A stretch of DNA of 64,000 nucleotides. Source: an uncultured Clostridium sp. GTDB taxonomy: Bacteria; Bacillota; Clostridia; TANB77; CAG-465. A program made the position numbers and the translations under genes. Shown here piece after piece: positions 24,152 through 32,368 of the stretch. The DNA lies in NCBI GenBank assembly GCA_900553785.1, contig USES01000001.1, positions 1 through 64,000 on the forward strand, in the 5' to 3' direction. The notes beneath the pieces were generated by a model. The model had not been told where the DNA came from. It saw nothing but the letters and a program-made list of their open reading frames with translations, and ran no database searches. How positions within the stretch are numbered: position 1 is the first letter of the stretch; the number at the start of each line of letters is the position of its first letter.

Positions 24152-25998
24152 GCAAGACAGAAAACAAAAAAGAGTTTGAAACTAAAAGACGTCCAAGAGG
24201 GCCTATGGGTGGAGGACATATGAGAATGTTTGGCGAAAAACCTAAAGACTTCAAAGCCTCAATAAAGTCCCTTGCTATGTATTGTAAAAGATACGTTATA
24301 CCTATTTTAATTGCAGTTATACTTTCTTGTGCAAGTTCTATTTTGGCAATTCTTGGACCAGATAGGCTAAAAGAGATAACAAATGAAATAACTAGAGGGT
24401 TAATGACGGGAATTGATGTAGATAAGATTAAGAAAATAGCTAATATACTAATTGTTTTTTATGCAAGTAGTTTTGTATTTAACTACCTTCAAAGTTTTAT
24501 AATGACTACAGTTACAAATAAAACATCAAAGAGACTTAGAGGTGATATATCTAATAAAATAAACAAACTACCTTTAAAGTACTTTGACAGACATGAAATA
24601 GGAGATACGTTATCTCGTGTAACGAATGATGTTGATACAATAGGAGATACACTTCATCAAGGTGTCAGTGGTTTAGTTAGTGCAATTACTATGTTTGTAG
24701 GAACAATTATTATGATGTTTATAACTAACTGGCAAATGTCTATCACTGCTATTGTTTCTACTTTTATAGGATTTAGCTTTATGAGTGTTATTTTGAAAAA
24801 ATCTCAGAAATACTTTAATAGATTGCAACAAGAAATAGGAAATATAAATGCTCATATTGAAGAAGTTTATTCTGGACATAATGTAGTAAAGGTGTACAAT
24901 GGAGATAAAGAAGCGAGGTCTCAATTTGAAGCCATAAATGATAGGCTATATACCTGTGTGAGAAAAAGTCATTTTTTATCTGGACTTATGCAACCAGTAA
25001 TGGGGTTTATAGGAAATTTTGGATATGTAGCGGTATGTATTGTAGGAGCTGTGTTAGCAAATAAAGGAATTATTGATTTTGGTGATATAGTTGCGTTTAT
25101 GATATATATAAGATTGTTTACAAATCCGTTGTCACAGATAGCCCAGTCTATAACTCAAATGCAATCTGCAGCAGCTGCAAGTGAAAGAGTATTTGAATTT
25201 TTGGGCGAGGAAGAGCTTAGCGATGAAAGCTATAAAACAAAGAGTTTAAATCCAGAAGAAGTGAAAGGCAATATTGAGTTTAAAGATGTAAGATTTAGTT
25301 ATGATAAAGGAAAAGAGATAATAAAAGGATTTAACTGTAGTGCAAAGTCAGGAGAAAAGATAGCTATAGTAGGGCCTACTGGAGCAGGAAAGACAACAAT
25401 GGTAAACCTTCTTATGAGATTTTATGAAATCGACAGTGGAGATATAGCAATAGATGGAGTATCTACAAAAGATATAACTCGTGAAAATATACATGATTTA
25501 TTTGTAATGGTATTACAAGATACATGGCTGTTTAATGGTACAGTTAAAGAAAACATAGCATTTAATAAAACTGGAGTTACGGATGAAGAAATAGTAAAAG
25601 CATGTGAAACAGTTGGAATTGACCATTATATAAAAAGTCTTCCTAATGGGTACGACACAGTACTTGGAGATATTGATGGAATATCTGCTGGTCAAAAGCA
25701 GCTTATAACTATTGCAAGAGCAATGACTCAAAGTTCTCCATTCCTTATCCTAGATGAAGCAACATCTTCAGTAGATACGAGAACAGAGGAGCTTGTTCAA
25801 ATTGCAATGGATAAATTAACTAAAGGTAGAACTTCGTTTATAATAGCTCACAGATTATCCACGATTAAAAATGCGGATTTAATACTTGTTATGAATGAAG
25901 GAAATGTTATTGAACAGGGAAATCATGAAGAGCTTATTGCTAAAAATGGATTCTATGCCAAGTTATATAATTCTCAGTTTGAAAAAATGCTTGAGTAA
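24148..25998 (+). CDS. heterodimeric ABC exporter, subunit B
   Basis: 616 residues. A ~45-residue charged, Gly/Pro/Arg-rich N-terminal extension (KRRPRGPMGGGHMRMFGEK) precedes six membrane helices and the nucleotide-binding domain. Walker A is GPTGAGKTT, the signature ISAGQKQ, Walker B FLILDEATSSVD with the catalytic Glu, and the switch His is in IIAHRLST. It supplies the intact Walker B that its partner lacks. The start ATG overlaps the partner's stop (ATGA), so the two subunits are made in equal amounts. A terminator follows. Confidence 0.93.
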   Translation: MSKTENKKEFETKRRPRGPMGGGHMRMFGEKPKDFKASIKSLAMYCKRYVIPILIAVILSCASSILAILGPDRLKEITNEITRGLMTGIDVDKIKKIANILIVFYASSFVFNYLQSFIMTTVTNKTSKRLRGDISNKINKLPLKYFDRHEIGDTLSRVTNDVDTIGDTLHQGVSGLVSAITMFVGTIIMMFITNWQMSITAIVSTFIGFSFMSVILKKSQKYFNRLQQEIGNINAHIEEVYSGHNVVKVYNGDKEARSQFEAINDRLYTCVRKSHFLSGLMQPVMGFIGNFGYVAVCIVGAVLANKGIIDFGDIVAFMIYIRLFTNPLSQIAQSITQMQSAAAASERVFEFLGEEELSDESYKTKSLNPEEVKGNIEFKDVRFSYDKGKEIIKGFNCSAKSGEKIAIVGPTGAGKTTMVNLLMRFYEIDSGDIAIDGVSTKDITRENIHDLFVMVLQDTWLFNGTVKENIAFNKTGVTDEEIVKACETVGIDHYIKSLPNGYDTVLGDIDGISAGQKQLITIARAMTQSSPFLILDEATSSVDTRTEELVQIAMDKLTKGRTSFIIAHRLSTIKNADLILVMNEGNVIEQGNHEELIAKNGFYAKLYNSQFEKMLE

Positions 25999-26014
25999 TA
26001 TAGTATAAAGAAAG

Positions 26015-26044
26015 AAGCCTAGGGAAGTTTCCCTAGGCTTTTCC
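26015..26044. terminator. bidirectional terminator between convergent genes
   Basis: AAGCCTAGGGAA (26015-26026) and TTCCCTAGGCTT (26029-26040) are perfectly complementary; TTTTCC follows rightward and CTTTCTTT leftward. Confidence 0.88.
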
Positions 26045-26061
26045 TGGTATTCGAACAACTG

Positions 26062-28002
26062 TCAATCTTTAAAAGAATTGATAGTAAATTCGGTGTGATT
26101 GCTGTTGGCAAAGTTGAGTGTGAGAACACAAGCGCCTGCAGATTTTGAAGTTACAGTAAATGTATATTTGTTGTTACCCATAGAGGAGATTTCCTTTACG
26201 AGAGTGCATTTACTATTGCTTAAAGTCACACTTTTAAGCTTGCTGTCAGATTTTACGATAACTTTAATCGTATCATCAACAAAAGCGTTATAGTATGAGT
26301 TGGGTTCAAAACCTTCAACGTAAACCTGTACATCAGAGTCATCATAGCTAGGTCCATCGTCGCTATCTATTACTGTGATGTAGTATTTATTGCCTGTATC
26401 TCTGTTGGTGATAGTAGCAGTACCCACTTTATTAGCGGTTACTTTACCGTAAGATGAAACAGATGCTACTCTGGAATTTGAAGAGTACCAATCATCGTAT
26501 TTGCTTCCGAGTGAATAAACATCTCCAACTTCAAGAGTAATTTCTTCTGTATCATAATCAGTGGAAGAATTGCTACCCTTAGCTACTGTAATTGTGATCG
26601 AGGTGTAGTCGTTTGAAACTGTTGCGATTCCTTTTGTTACGGCTTTGATATATCCGCCATTGATGGAAACGATTCTAGAATTAGAAGATTTCCAATTGGT
26701 AGAAGTATCAAACTTAATAGTATCACCGATATTCATCTCAAGGTGAGAAGTATTCGGAACTACTACAAGATATTTTCCGTAACGGTTGGTAATCGTTGCA
26801 ACTCCAGAGCCAACTGCTTTAACAACACCCTTAGAGGTTACAGTAGCAACTTTGGTATTGCTGGATGTCCATTTGTTACTACTGCTACCAAGTTCTTCAG
26901 TTTCTCCGACTTTAAGTTCAATGATGGTGCTGTCGACAACAGTTACTTTGTAGGATTCATCATCTTCACGACTGATTGTTGCAGTTCCTTCAGAAACACC
27001 TTTTACAACTGCATATCTGTCAACTGTAGCTACTTTTTTGTTGCTGCTCTTCCAATAAGAAGAAATCTTATTAGATATTTCTTTTGTACCGCCAACTTCA
27101 ACATATATCGGAGAGTTACCAACGTATACTGTAATGGCTGTACTTCCATGAGTAATAGTTGCCTTACCTTGAGCATTTGCGGTGATTACTCCGGAAGAGT
27201 TAACAGAAACACACGAGCGATTGCTAGATGTCCATACTCCTTTAGAATTAGTGGAGTAAGTAAGCTTTTCGCCGATGTTAAGGTAGATAACTGAAGAGCT
27301 ATCTTCATAATCGGTATCGAGATCAAGATCAGTTTCTACGTTAAAGACCGATACTAAAGAGGCTGCAATATCTTCATAAGTGAAATCATCATTTACAGTT
27401 GAAATGTTATAAAGAATTTGTACAAGTTCCTCAATAGTAAGGTTCTTATCCGGAAGAAAGATGTCGCTACCATCTGTATCTTTACCAGAACCGTTTACCA
27501 AACCCAGTCTATAAGCTGTTTTGATGCTGTCTTCTGCCCAGTGATCGATACAGTCAGAAAAAGTAATTGCTTTTCTTACATACGGAAGTTCAAGTTCTTC
27601 ATTAAAGAATGTAAGAACCTTAGCAGCTTCAGAACGCTTGATGTCGTTGTACATATTCATATAGCCTTTATAGCCATTTAATACGCCAAGGTCAACAAGG
27701 ATCCGAGCTTCGTCTTGTTCTTCTGTTGTAAGTTCGTCTTCATCGTAGAAGTCAAGGTCAGTGTCGCTTTCAAGAAGGCTTTCACCGACTCTTTGTCTGC
27801 TGGCCTGAATCATACGAAGAATGGAAAACATGAATTCACCTTTTTCGACATTACGAGTGGTATTTTCATACCAGGTGAGTTCCAATGCATTACTAGCTTT
27901 CTGTGCCCATTTGGAAGGAGTATACTCTCTGGCTGCGGAAACGGAAATTGCGCAAGACATAACGAGCATAACTGCCAACAACATAGTTACGAATTTTTTC
28001 AT
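26062..28002 (-). CDS. secreted SLH-domain protein with Ig-like (Big_2) repeats
   Basis: 646 residues from the ATG after AGGAGG. A signal peptide (residues 1-24, VMSCAISVSA) is followed by about 180 residues of S-layer-homology type: two SLH-like units with ILVDLGVLNGYKGYM, DIKRSEAAKVL and HWAEDSIKTAYRLGLVNGSG. About five bacterial Ig-like repeats then follow, each built around a W-x-SSN-x-x-V-A-T/S-V core and a G-x-A-T-I strand. The C-terminal ~95 residues form a different beta domain. SLH domains bind pyruvylated wall polymers, so this is a cell-surface protein. Base use is richer in G and C than in its neighbours, which fits high expression or transfer. It is divergent from the variable surface gene. 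Confidence 0.9.
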   Translation of the reverse strand: MKKFVTMLLAVMLVMSCAISVSAAREYTPSKWAQKASNALELTWYENTTRNVEKGEFMFSILRMIQASRQRVGESLLESDTDLDFYDEDELTTEEQDEARILVDLGVLNGYKGYMNMYNDIKRSEAAKVLTFFNEELELPYVRKAITFSDCIDHWAEDSIKTAYRLGLVNGSGKDTDGSDIFLPDKNLTIEELVQILYNISTVNDDFTYEDIAASLVSVFNVETDLDLDTDYEDSSSVIYLNIGEKLTYSTNSKGVWTSSNRSCVSVNSSGVITANAQGKATITHGSTAITVYVGNSPIYVEVGGTKEISNKISSYWKSSNKKVATVDRYAVVKGVSEGTATISREDDESYKVTVVDSTIIELKVGETEELGSSSNKWTSSNTKVATVTSKGVVKAVGSGVATITNRYGKYLVVVPNTSHLEMNIGDTIKFDTSTNWKSSNSRIVSINGGYIKAVTKGIATVSNDYTSITITVAKGSNSSTDYDTEEITLEVGDVYSLGSKYDDWYSSNSRVASVSSYGKVTANKVGTATITNRDTGNKYYITVIDSDDGPSYDDSDVQVYVEGFEPNSYYNAFVDDTIKVIVKSDSKLKSVTLSNSKCTLVKEISSMGNNKYTFTVTSKSAGACVLTLNFANSNHTEFTINSFKD

Positions 28003-28122
28003 TTTCTAGTCCTCCTAATTGTAAAAAATTTTTAAATGAAAAACGTATGTTAAATCTATAGAAATACTATAGATGTTACAAAGGAATAATTATTGCTCTG
28101 CAATCAACACACTACCATCTAT

Positions 28123-28151
28123 ATTTTAACATACATGATATAAAATGTCAA
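28123..28151 (-). promoter_or_regulatory. promoter of the SLH-protein gene
   Basis: Reading leftward: TTGACA (28151-28146), 17-nt spacer, TAAAAT (28128-28123). The leader is about 115 nt long and holds an 8-bp hairpin, ATCTATAG with CTATAGAT (28054-28074). Confidence 0.85.
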
Positions 28152-28248
28152 TCGGTTAACATAATTATATAAGATTTAAAATTGTTTATTAAGTATTGCA
28201 AATAATAAAATTTTAGTATAAAATATATCCAAAATAAAGGAGAAACAA

Positions 28249-28371
28249 ATGGAACTAATGGAAAATAATGTAAATGAGGGGGGGCAAAAAAGCCTTCTAA
28301 ATAGTTATTTTCAAGACCAAATAAAATTGGCCTATGCTTTGCATACGTTAAAGTGCGTGTGTAAATCATAG
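28249..28371 (+). CDS. possible 40-aa leader ORF with a G7 tract
   Basis: ATG 28249 follows AAAGGAGAAAC, a good ribosome-binding site, with a possible promoter just upstream (TTGCAA at 28196, TATAAA at 28217, 15-nt spacer). The product begins MELMENNVNEGGQKSLLNSY and ends HTLKCVCKS; no family is recognised. Codons 10-12 contain seven consecutive G (28278-28284), striking in this AT-rich DNA. The 3' end of the frame lies inside a terminator-like hairpin, so it could be a regulatory leader for the variable surface gene rather than a protein gene. Confidence 0.4.
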   Translation: MELMENNVNEGGQKSLLNSYFQDQIKLAYALHTLKCVCKS

Positions 28372-28379
28372 GTCTTTTT
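28329..28379 (+). terminator. terminator/attenuator upstream of the variable-protein gene
   Basis: GGCCTATG (28329-28336) pairs with CATAGGTC (28367-28374) with one G-U, followed by TTTTT. It overlaps the end of the leader ORF and lies 75 bp before the variable surface gene. Confidence 0.6.
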
Positions 28380-28411
28380 GCGTACAAAATTTAAATGTTC
28401 TCAAATGTTTA

Positions 28412-28444
28412 AAACCTTTATTTAATGACAAAAGAAAGAGGAGG
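28412..28444 (+). repeat. leader repeat, copy B
   Basis: AAACCTTTATTTAA (28412-28425), then AAAGAAAGAG and AGGAGG. It shares this order with 19670-19701, upstream of the variable-region remnant. Confidence 0.7.
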
Positions 28445-28454
28445 AATATGAAAA

Positions 28455-29699
28455 ATGAAAAAGAAAAATGCAATATCGCTTATTGTACTTGTAATAACCA
28501 TAATTGTTATGGCAATATTAGCTGCAACAGTAATCATAACATTGTCTAATACAAATATAATAAGTGAAGCAAAAGATGCTGTGGAAAAGACAGAAGCACA
28601 GCAGGTAGAAGAGATGAAAGCCATTATGTTAGCAGATGGAATGCTTGGAAAAAATCCAGAACCAGTAACAATAGGAGATGTACAACTTAGTTGGGATTCA
28701 ATCAATAAGAAAGTTGTAGAAAAAAGACTTAAACCACTAGTAAAAGAGGGTGTTGTTATTCCAGATGGCTTTTATTATGTTGGTGGAACAAAAGATACAG
28801 GTCTAGTAATTTCAGATGATTCTGCAGACCAAAATAAAGGTGTAGATTATACATGTATAGGTAATCAATTTGTATGGGTGCCAGTAGAATATACTGCAAC
28901 AGGAACAAAGGATGCAAATGGATTAGATACGGGATTTACAGCTGTGTTTAAAAGAGGAGAGGCAGAAGAAACATCAACAGGTTCTGGTATATATAAGATG
29001 ACGGGAGATATAGGAGGTTATGCCGAACCATTAGCTGTAGAAAATACGGGGTATGATGGCGAAATAGAAGAATATAATGCAATGATGCTATCTGTACAAA
29101 AAAATCATGGCTTTTACATAGCTCGATTTGAAGCAGGAGATGGAGATGTTACTGTTGCAAGAACTTCATCTACAGACGCGCATAAAGTAATAAGCAAAAA
29201 AAATGCATATGTATATAATTACGTTAAATGGGGAGAATGGAATAACGAGAGTCCATGGAACGCGATTGGTACACAAGGAGCTGTGTATTTGTCACAAAAT
29301 ATGTATAAAAATAGTGAATCCGTTGTATCAACACTGTGTTATGGAGTACAATGGGATGCAACTTTAAATTTCGTATCTGATGCAGAACATAATATTAATG
29401 ACTCAACATCTTGGGGAAATTATAGTGATTTAACGGGAGGCATTTCTAGTACTTCCAATGTAAATTATACAACAGGTAAAAGCGAAACATGGAAAGCAAA
29501 AAATATATATGATTTAGCAGGCAATGTTACTGAATGGACTATGGAAGGTCAGGCAAATTCTTCTCGTATGGTACGCGGAGGGCCATGGTCTTGGTTTGAA
29601 ACGGGAGTTCCCGTATCATCTCGTTCTGTGAATAGTCCATCATGGACTGGAGATTCACTCCAAAATGTTGGCTTTCGTGTAACACTTTACATAAAATAA
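28455..29699 (+). CDS. prepilin-anchored FGE/C-type-lectin-fold variable surface protein
   Basis: 414 residues, complete. The N terminus is prepilin-like: a short basic stretch, then ISLIVLVITIIVMAILAATV (residues ~7-26), without the Glu usual at +5. A helical spine follows (EAKDAVEKTEAQQVEEMKAI). From about residue 85 comes a formylglycine-generating-enzyme-like fold with GNQFVWVPVEYTATG, KNHGFYIARFEAGDGD, WDATLNFVSD and GNVTEW (usual GNVWEW). The C terminus holds RGG and LYIK, the frame of a variable region. It is paralogous to the gene cut by the left window edge. The start ATG 28455 follows AGGAGG at 10 bases; an ATG at 28448 is out of frame. It is likely displayed on the surface or on a pilus-like fibre. 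The ligand is unknown. Confidence 0.85.
   Translation: MKKKNAISLIVLVITIIVMAILAATVIITLSNTNIISEAKDAVEKTEAQQVEEMKAIMLADGMLGKNPEPVTIGDVQLSWDSINKKVVEKRLKPLVKEGVVIPDGFYYVGGTKDTGLVISDDSADQNKGVDYTCIGNQFVWVPVEYTATGTKDANGLDTGFTAVFKRGEAEETSTGSGIYKMTGDIGGYAEPLAVENTGYDGEIEEYNAMMLSVQKNHGFYIARFEAGDGDVTVARTSSTDAHKVISKKNAYVYNYVKWGEWNNESPWNAIGTQGAVYLSQNMYKNSESVVSTLCYGVQWDATLNFVSDAEHNINDSTSWGNYSDLTGGISSTSNVNYTTGKSETWKAKNIYDLAGNVTEWTMEGQANSSRMVRGGPWSWFETGVPVSSRSVNSPSWTGDSLQNVGFRVTLYIK
29550..29699 (+). other. putative variable region VR2
   Basis: This is the C terminus of the prepilin-anchored protein. GC is about 49 percent over 29571-29670, above the surrounding gene. It keeps RMVRGG, a central SSRS-NSP and GFRVTLYIK but differs from VR1 at most positions between and is four residues longer than VR1 in that interval. 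Its codons are less uniformly T/C-ending than in VR1 or VR3 (CCA, TGG, GAA, ACG occur), so it is a weaker candidate for template-driven diversification, or uses a different template. Confidence 0.45.
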
Positions 29700-29720
29700 T
29701 TCAAGCAGTCAATTTAATTT

Positions 29721-29748
29721 AGTAGTACAATATTGTACTACTATTTTT
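29721..29748 (+). terminator. terminator after the variable surface gene
   Basis: A perfect palindrome at 29721-29742 (arms AGTAGTACAAT and ATTGTACTACT) followed by ATTTTTA. Confidence 0.8.
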
Positions 29749-29802
29749 ATGTAACAATAAATATTCTTTTTAAATTAAATTTTATCTAATTTGCAAAAAA
29801 TA

Positions 29803-29831
29803 TTGTAATAACATTTCTTGCATGATATACT
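29803..29831 (+). promoter_or_regulatory. promoter of the 356-aa membrane-anchored protein
   Basis: TTGTAA (29803-29808), 17-nt spacer, TATACT (29826-29831). Confidence 0.82.
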
Positions 29832-29856
29832 TATACTCAAGATAAGGGGGACGCTT

Positions 29857-30927
29857 ATGCTTGAGACAGAAAAAGAAAAGTCTATGACAAGGAAAGAGTA
29901 TTTGAAGTACAAGAAAAAGAAAAATAGGTCCCTTCCGTGGCTAAAGAACATAGCACTATTATTAGTAATTGTGGCGCTTTCTCTTTATGTAGTAAACCAG
30001 CTTAAAGTGTATACGTCAGTTACTGAAATTGCAAATAAGATGTTGGAAGAAAGCAAACTTATAAAGACATATAAAATGTATTTTATGAGTGAACCTTACA
30101 CTAAAGATGATAAAGAAAATATATTATATTATTATCAAGGGGCTGATGAATCAAGGACAGAGATTAAATCTGGAAAGGGTTTGAAATATATTCAGCTTGA
30201 TGAAGAAGGAAATATATATGGAGTTAAAGATAAAAACCTTATAAAAGTTAATGTGTCTTCTGATACATCTGAAATTGTAGTCGAAGGAGATGTATCAAGC
30301 TATTTGGCGTATGAAAAAGAGGTTTTGGTATATAAAGACTACGGTAAAAATAGTGATAAAACAGGAGTTTATGATTTAAATGGAGAAATGCTAATTAAAG
30401 GTGTTGTTTATCAAATGATTCGAGATTTAGAAAACGTGTATTTTATACAACCAGACACTACTTCTAAGAGTTTAATAGCGTTTTCTATTAGCAATAAATC
30501 AAAGAAGAATTTAAGCGGTAAAGATATAGTAAACAACATAATACAAGATGATGATAATATTTATTATTCTTCAAGCTCTAGAAAAGGATATATATGTAAA
30601 GTTAGTAAGAGTGGTGGAGAAGCTAAGGTTATATCACATAATTCTTGCTTAGTAGACAGTTATAATTTTTATACAACGTCTGCGATGGGAGTGTACGGTA
30701 ATAAAGTTATCTATATAAATTCAGAAGATAATAAGGTGTATTTGACGGGAGATAACGAAGATGAAGTAATTGTAGATAATGAAGTAAAACAAATTCAATT
30801 AAAAGGGAATATGTTGTATTTCTTGTTGAAAGATAAAATAGAAATATATAGATATAACGTTGAGAAAAATATATTGGAAAAAATAACAAGTGCAAGAACA
30901 GGTGAGATGATTTGCAGTAATCAATAA
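29857..30927 (+). CDS. membrane-anchored protein with beta-propeller-like exterior domain
   Basis: 356 residues from ATG 29857, which follows AAGGGGG. An earlier ATG near 29818 would lie upstream of the promoter -10 box. A basic cytoplasmic N terminus (RKEYLKYKKKKNR) is followed by one membrane helix (residues ~33-50). The external part has repeated beta segments with the pattern of short blades: YIQLDEEGNIYGVKDKNLIK, IVNNIIQDDDNIYYSSS, MGVYGNKVIYINSEDNKVYL. This resembles DUF5050-type propellers of Clostridia. No enzyme motif is present. It is a single gene with its own promoter and a shared terminator, next to surface-protein genes. Confidence 0.75.
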   Translation: MLETEKEKSMTRKEYLKYKKKKNRSLPWLKNIALLLVIVALSLYVVNQLKVYTSVTEIANKMLEESKLIKTYKMYFMSEPYTKDDKENILYYYQGADESRTEIKSGKGLKYIQLDEEGNIYGVKDKNLIKVNVSSDTSEIVVEGDVSSYLAYEKEVLVYKDYGKNSDKTGVYDLNGEMLIKGVVYQMIRDLENVYFIQPDTTSKSLIAFSISNKSKKNLSGKDIVNNIIQDDDNIYYSSSSRKGYICKVSKSGGEAKVISHNSCLVDSYNFYTTSAMGVYGNKVIYINSEDNKVYLTGDNEDEVIVDNEVKQIQLKGNMLYFLLKDKIEIYRYNVEKNILEKITSARTGEMICSNQ

Positions 30928-30932
30928 TGTAT

Positions 30933-30970
30933 AATAAAGAAAGTCAGAGGAAATCCTGACTTTCTTTATT
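30933..30970. terminator. 15-bp bidirectional terminator
   Basis: AATAAAGAAAGTCAG (30933-30947) and its exact complement (30956-30970). The stop codon of the leftward MFS gene lies in the right arm. Confidence 0.9.
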
Positions 30971-32237
30971 CGCTTATTAAATTAGCTTCTTTTTCTTGTT
31001 CTTTTAAATCAAATCTATCTCTAGTAGTATAAGATTTTGGATCAAGTCCAACTTTGTTTGTCATAAATTCTAGAATTAAAACTATTATTACAATTAAGAC
31101 AAAGCCAGCAATGGTACACGTGAAGCCTGCTGAAAAACTAGCTAACATCATAGATATTAAGGCTGAAAATACAGATGAGCCTAAATGTTCACACAGATAA
31201 TATATTGACATTAACTTTGAACGTATAGATGATGTGGTGTATCTTGTAATGTATTGCTTTATTATTATTCTGTAAGCCCCTTTTAGCACTGATTGAACGG
31301 AGAATAATACAATTCCTATAATTATAAGTGTATTATCTTTAATTTCAAACAGTGAAAATATACCAGCCATAAGTAACATTAAAATATATGTAATTGAGAA
31401 AAAAGTAAGCGTTTTATTTTTGTGCCTTTTTTCTAATATATCTTGTGCCTTAGAGCCTATTGCCGCGCATACTGCAAAGATTGCATACGCATAGCCAAAA
31501 CCGGTAGCAGACAAGTTGTGTTCAGAAAAATAAGATTTCATGAGTATATTGCATGTTGAAATAATACCATAAAATACACAGCAAAAAAGTAAGAGAGCAT
31601 TAAGACGTTTACTTTTAAATATAAACTTAAAGCCATCAGTTAGTTCAGTAACATATTTTTTTACAGGAATCTTCTCGTGAGGTTTAGCTATGCTACTAAA
31701 GTTTAGTGCTAAAATAATAGCAATCAAAAAACAAAGGCAGGCAAATATGATTGGCAGATATGAATTTACTGTGAAAAGATATCCAGAAATGGTGCTGGCA
31801 ATGGCTTCAATAATAAAATATAAAAATGAACCACTTGCCTCTTTTTTACCAAATTCATCTAATCTATTAAGTTTCTTCAAGGATGCATACAAAAATGGTG
31901 ATTCAGATACTCCTTTTAGTGCAAATCCTAGACCAAGAGCTACTTCTCCTAATAATGTTGGTATGAAGGCAGTATTAAGCATTATATTTATACCCCAGCA
32001 TAGACAAAATATGTTACCTATAATCATACAGCGTTTGTTACCAATTTTATCTACTATTAAAGCAGATGGAATTTGTGATAATATTGACGATATGGCATAT
32101 ACAGTTGTAAATAGAGCTACTTGAGACAAGGTAAATGCTTTACATTTTGTTAAAAAAACAACGGATATAGCATAATAAAATAATACATCATAAGAAAATA
32201 ATTTGTATACCGGAAATAATTTTACGTTTTTCTCCAT
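30966..32237 (-). CDS. major facilitator superfamily transporter
   Basis: 423 residues with about 12 hydrophobic helices. The loop between helices 2 and 3 holds the MFS motif as DKIGNKRCM (usual D-R-x-G-R-R), and the N-terminal half contains QIPSALIVDKIGNK. The start ATG follows AAGGAG. It is a single gene, convergent with the propeller protein and divergent from der. The cargo cannot be predicted; sequence features recall drug/sugar exporter-like MFS proteins of Firmicutes. Confidence 0.87.
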   Translation of the reverse strand: MEKNVKLFPVYKLFSYDVLFYYAISVVFLTKCKAFTLSQVALFTTVYAISSILSQIPSALIVDKIGNKRCMIIGNIFCLCWGINIMLNTAFIPTLLGEVALGLGFALKGVSESPFLYASLKKLNRLDEFGKKEASGSFLYFIIEAIASTISGYLFTVNSYLPIIFACLCFLIAIILALNFSSIAKPHEKIPVKKYVTELTDGFKFIFKSKRLNALLLFCCVFYGIISTCNILMKSYFSEHNLSATGFGYAYAIFAVCAAIGSKAQDILEKRHKNKTLTFFSITYILMLLMAGIFSLFEIKDNTLIIIGIVLFSVQSVLKGAYRIIIKQYITRYTTSSIRSKLMSIYYLCEHLGSSVFSALISMMLASFSAGFTCTIAGFVLIVIIVLILEFMTNKVGLDPKSYTTRDRFDLKEQEKEANLISE

Positions 32238-32314
32238 AATTTTCTCCTTAGTTTTAATATAAAAATATTATATATTTATTGGTTTCAAAATTCAATTTAT
32301 TTCGTGTTATTTTC

Positions 32315-32343
32315 TTTACTTTTTGCAAAAAATACAGTAAAAT
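32315..32343 (+). promoter_or_regulatory. possible promoter of der
   Basis: TTTACT (32315-32320), 17-nt spacer, TAAAAT (32338-32343), 26 bp before the start codon. Confidence 0.55.
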
Positions 32344-32368
32344 ATATGTGTTAAAAGGAGAAAGAATT

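Noticed and set aside
22391..25998. Treating the degenerate Walker B (FDDSFSALD) in the first ABC subunit as a novelty
   Set aside because: One non-catalytic site is normal in heterodimeric ABC exporters.
26743..27294. Long rightward open frame inside the SLH/Ig-like gene
   Set aside because: It is an antisense shadow of the repeat region: no RBS, no family resemblance, and the leftward frame has a signal peptide and known domains.
27418..28035. Further rightward frames antisense to the SLH gene start
   Set aside because: No ribosome-binding site or recognisable protein pattern; they arise from the GC-richer coding strand opposite.
32254..32368. A der start upstream of 32369 in the same frame
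   Set aside because: It would cross the likely promoter; the ATG at 32369 has an AAAAGGAG site and gives the standard Der N terminus.
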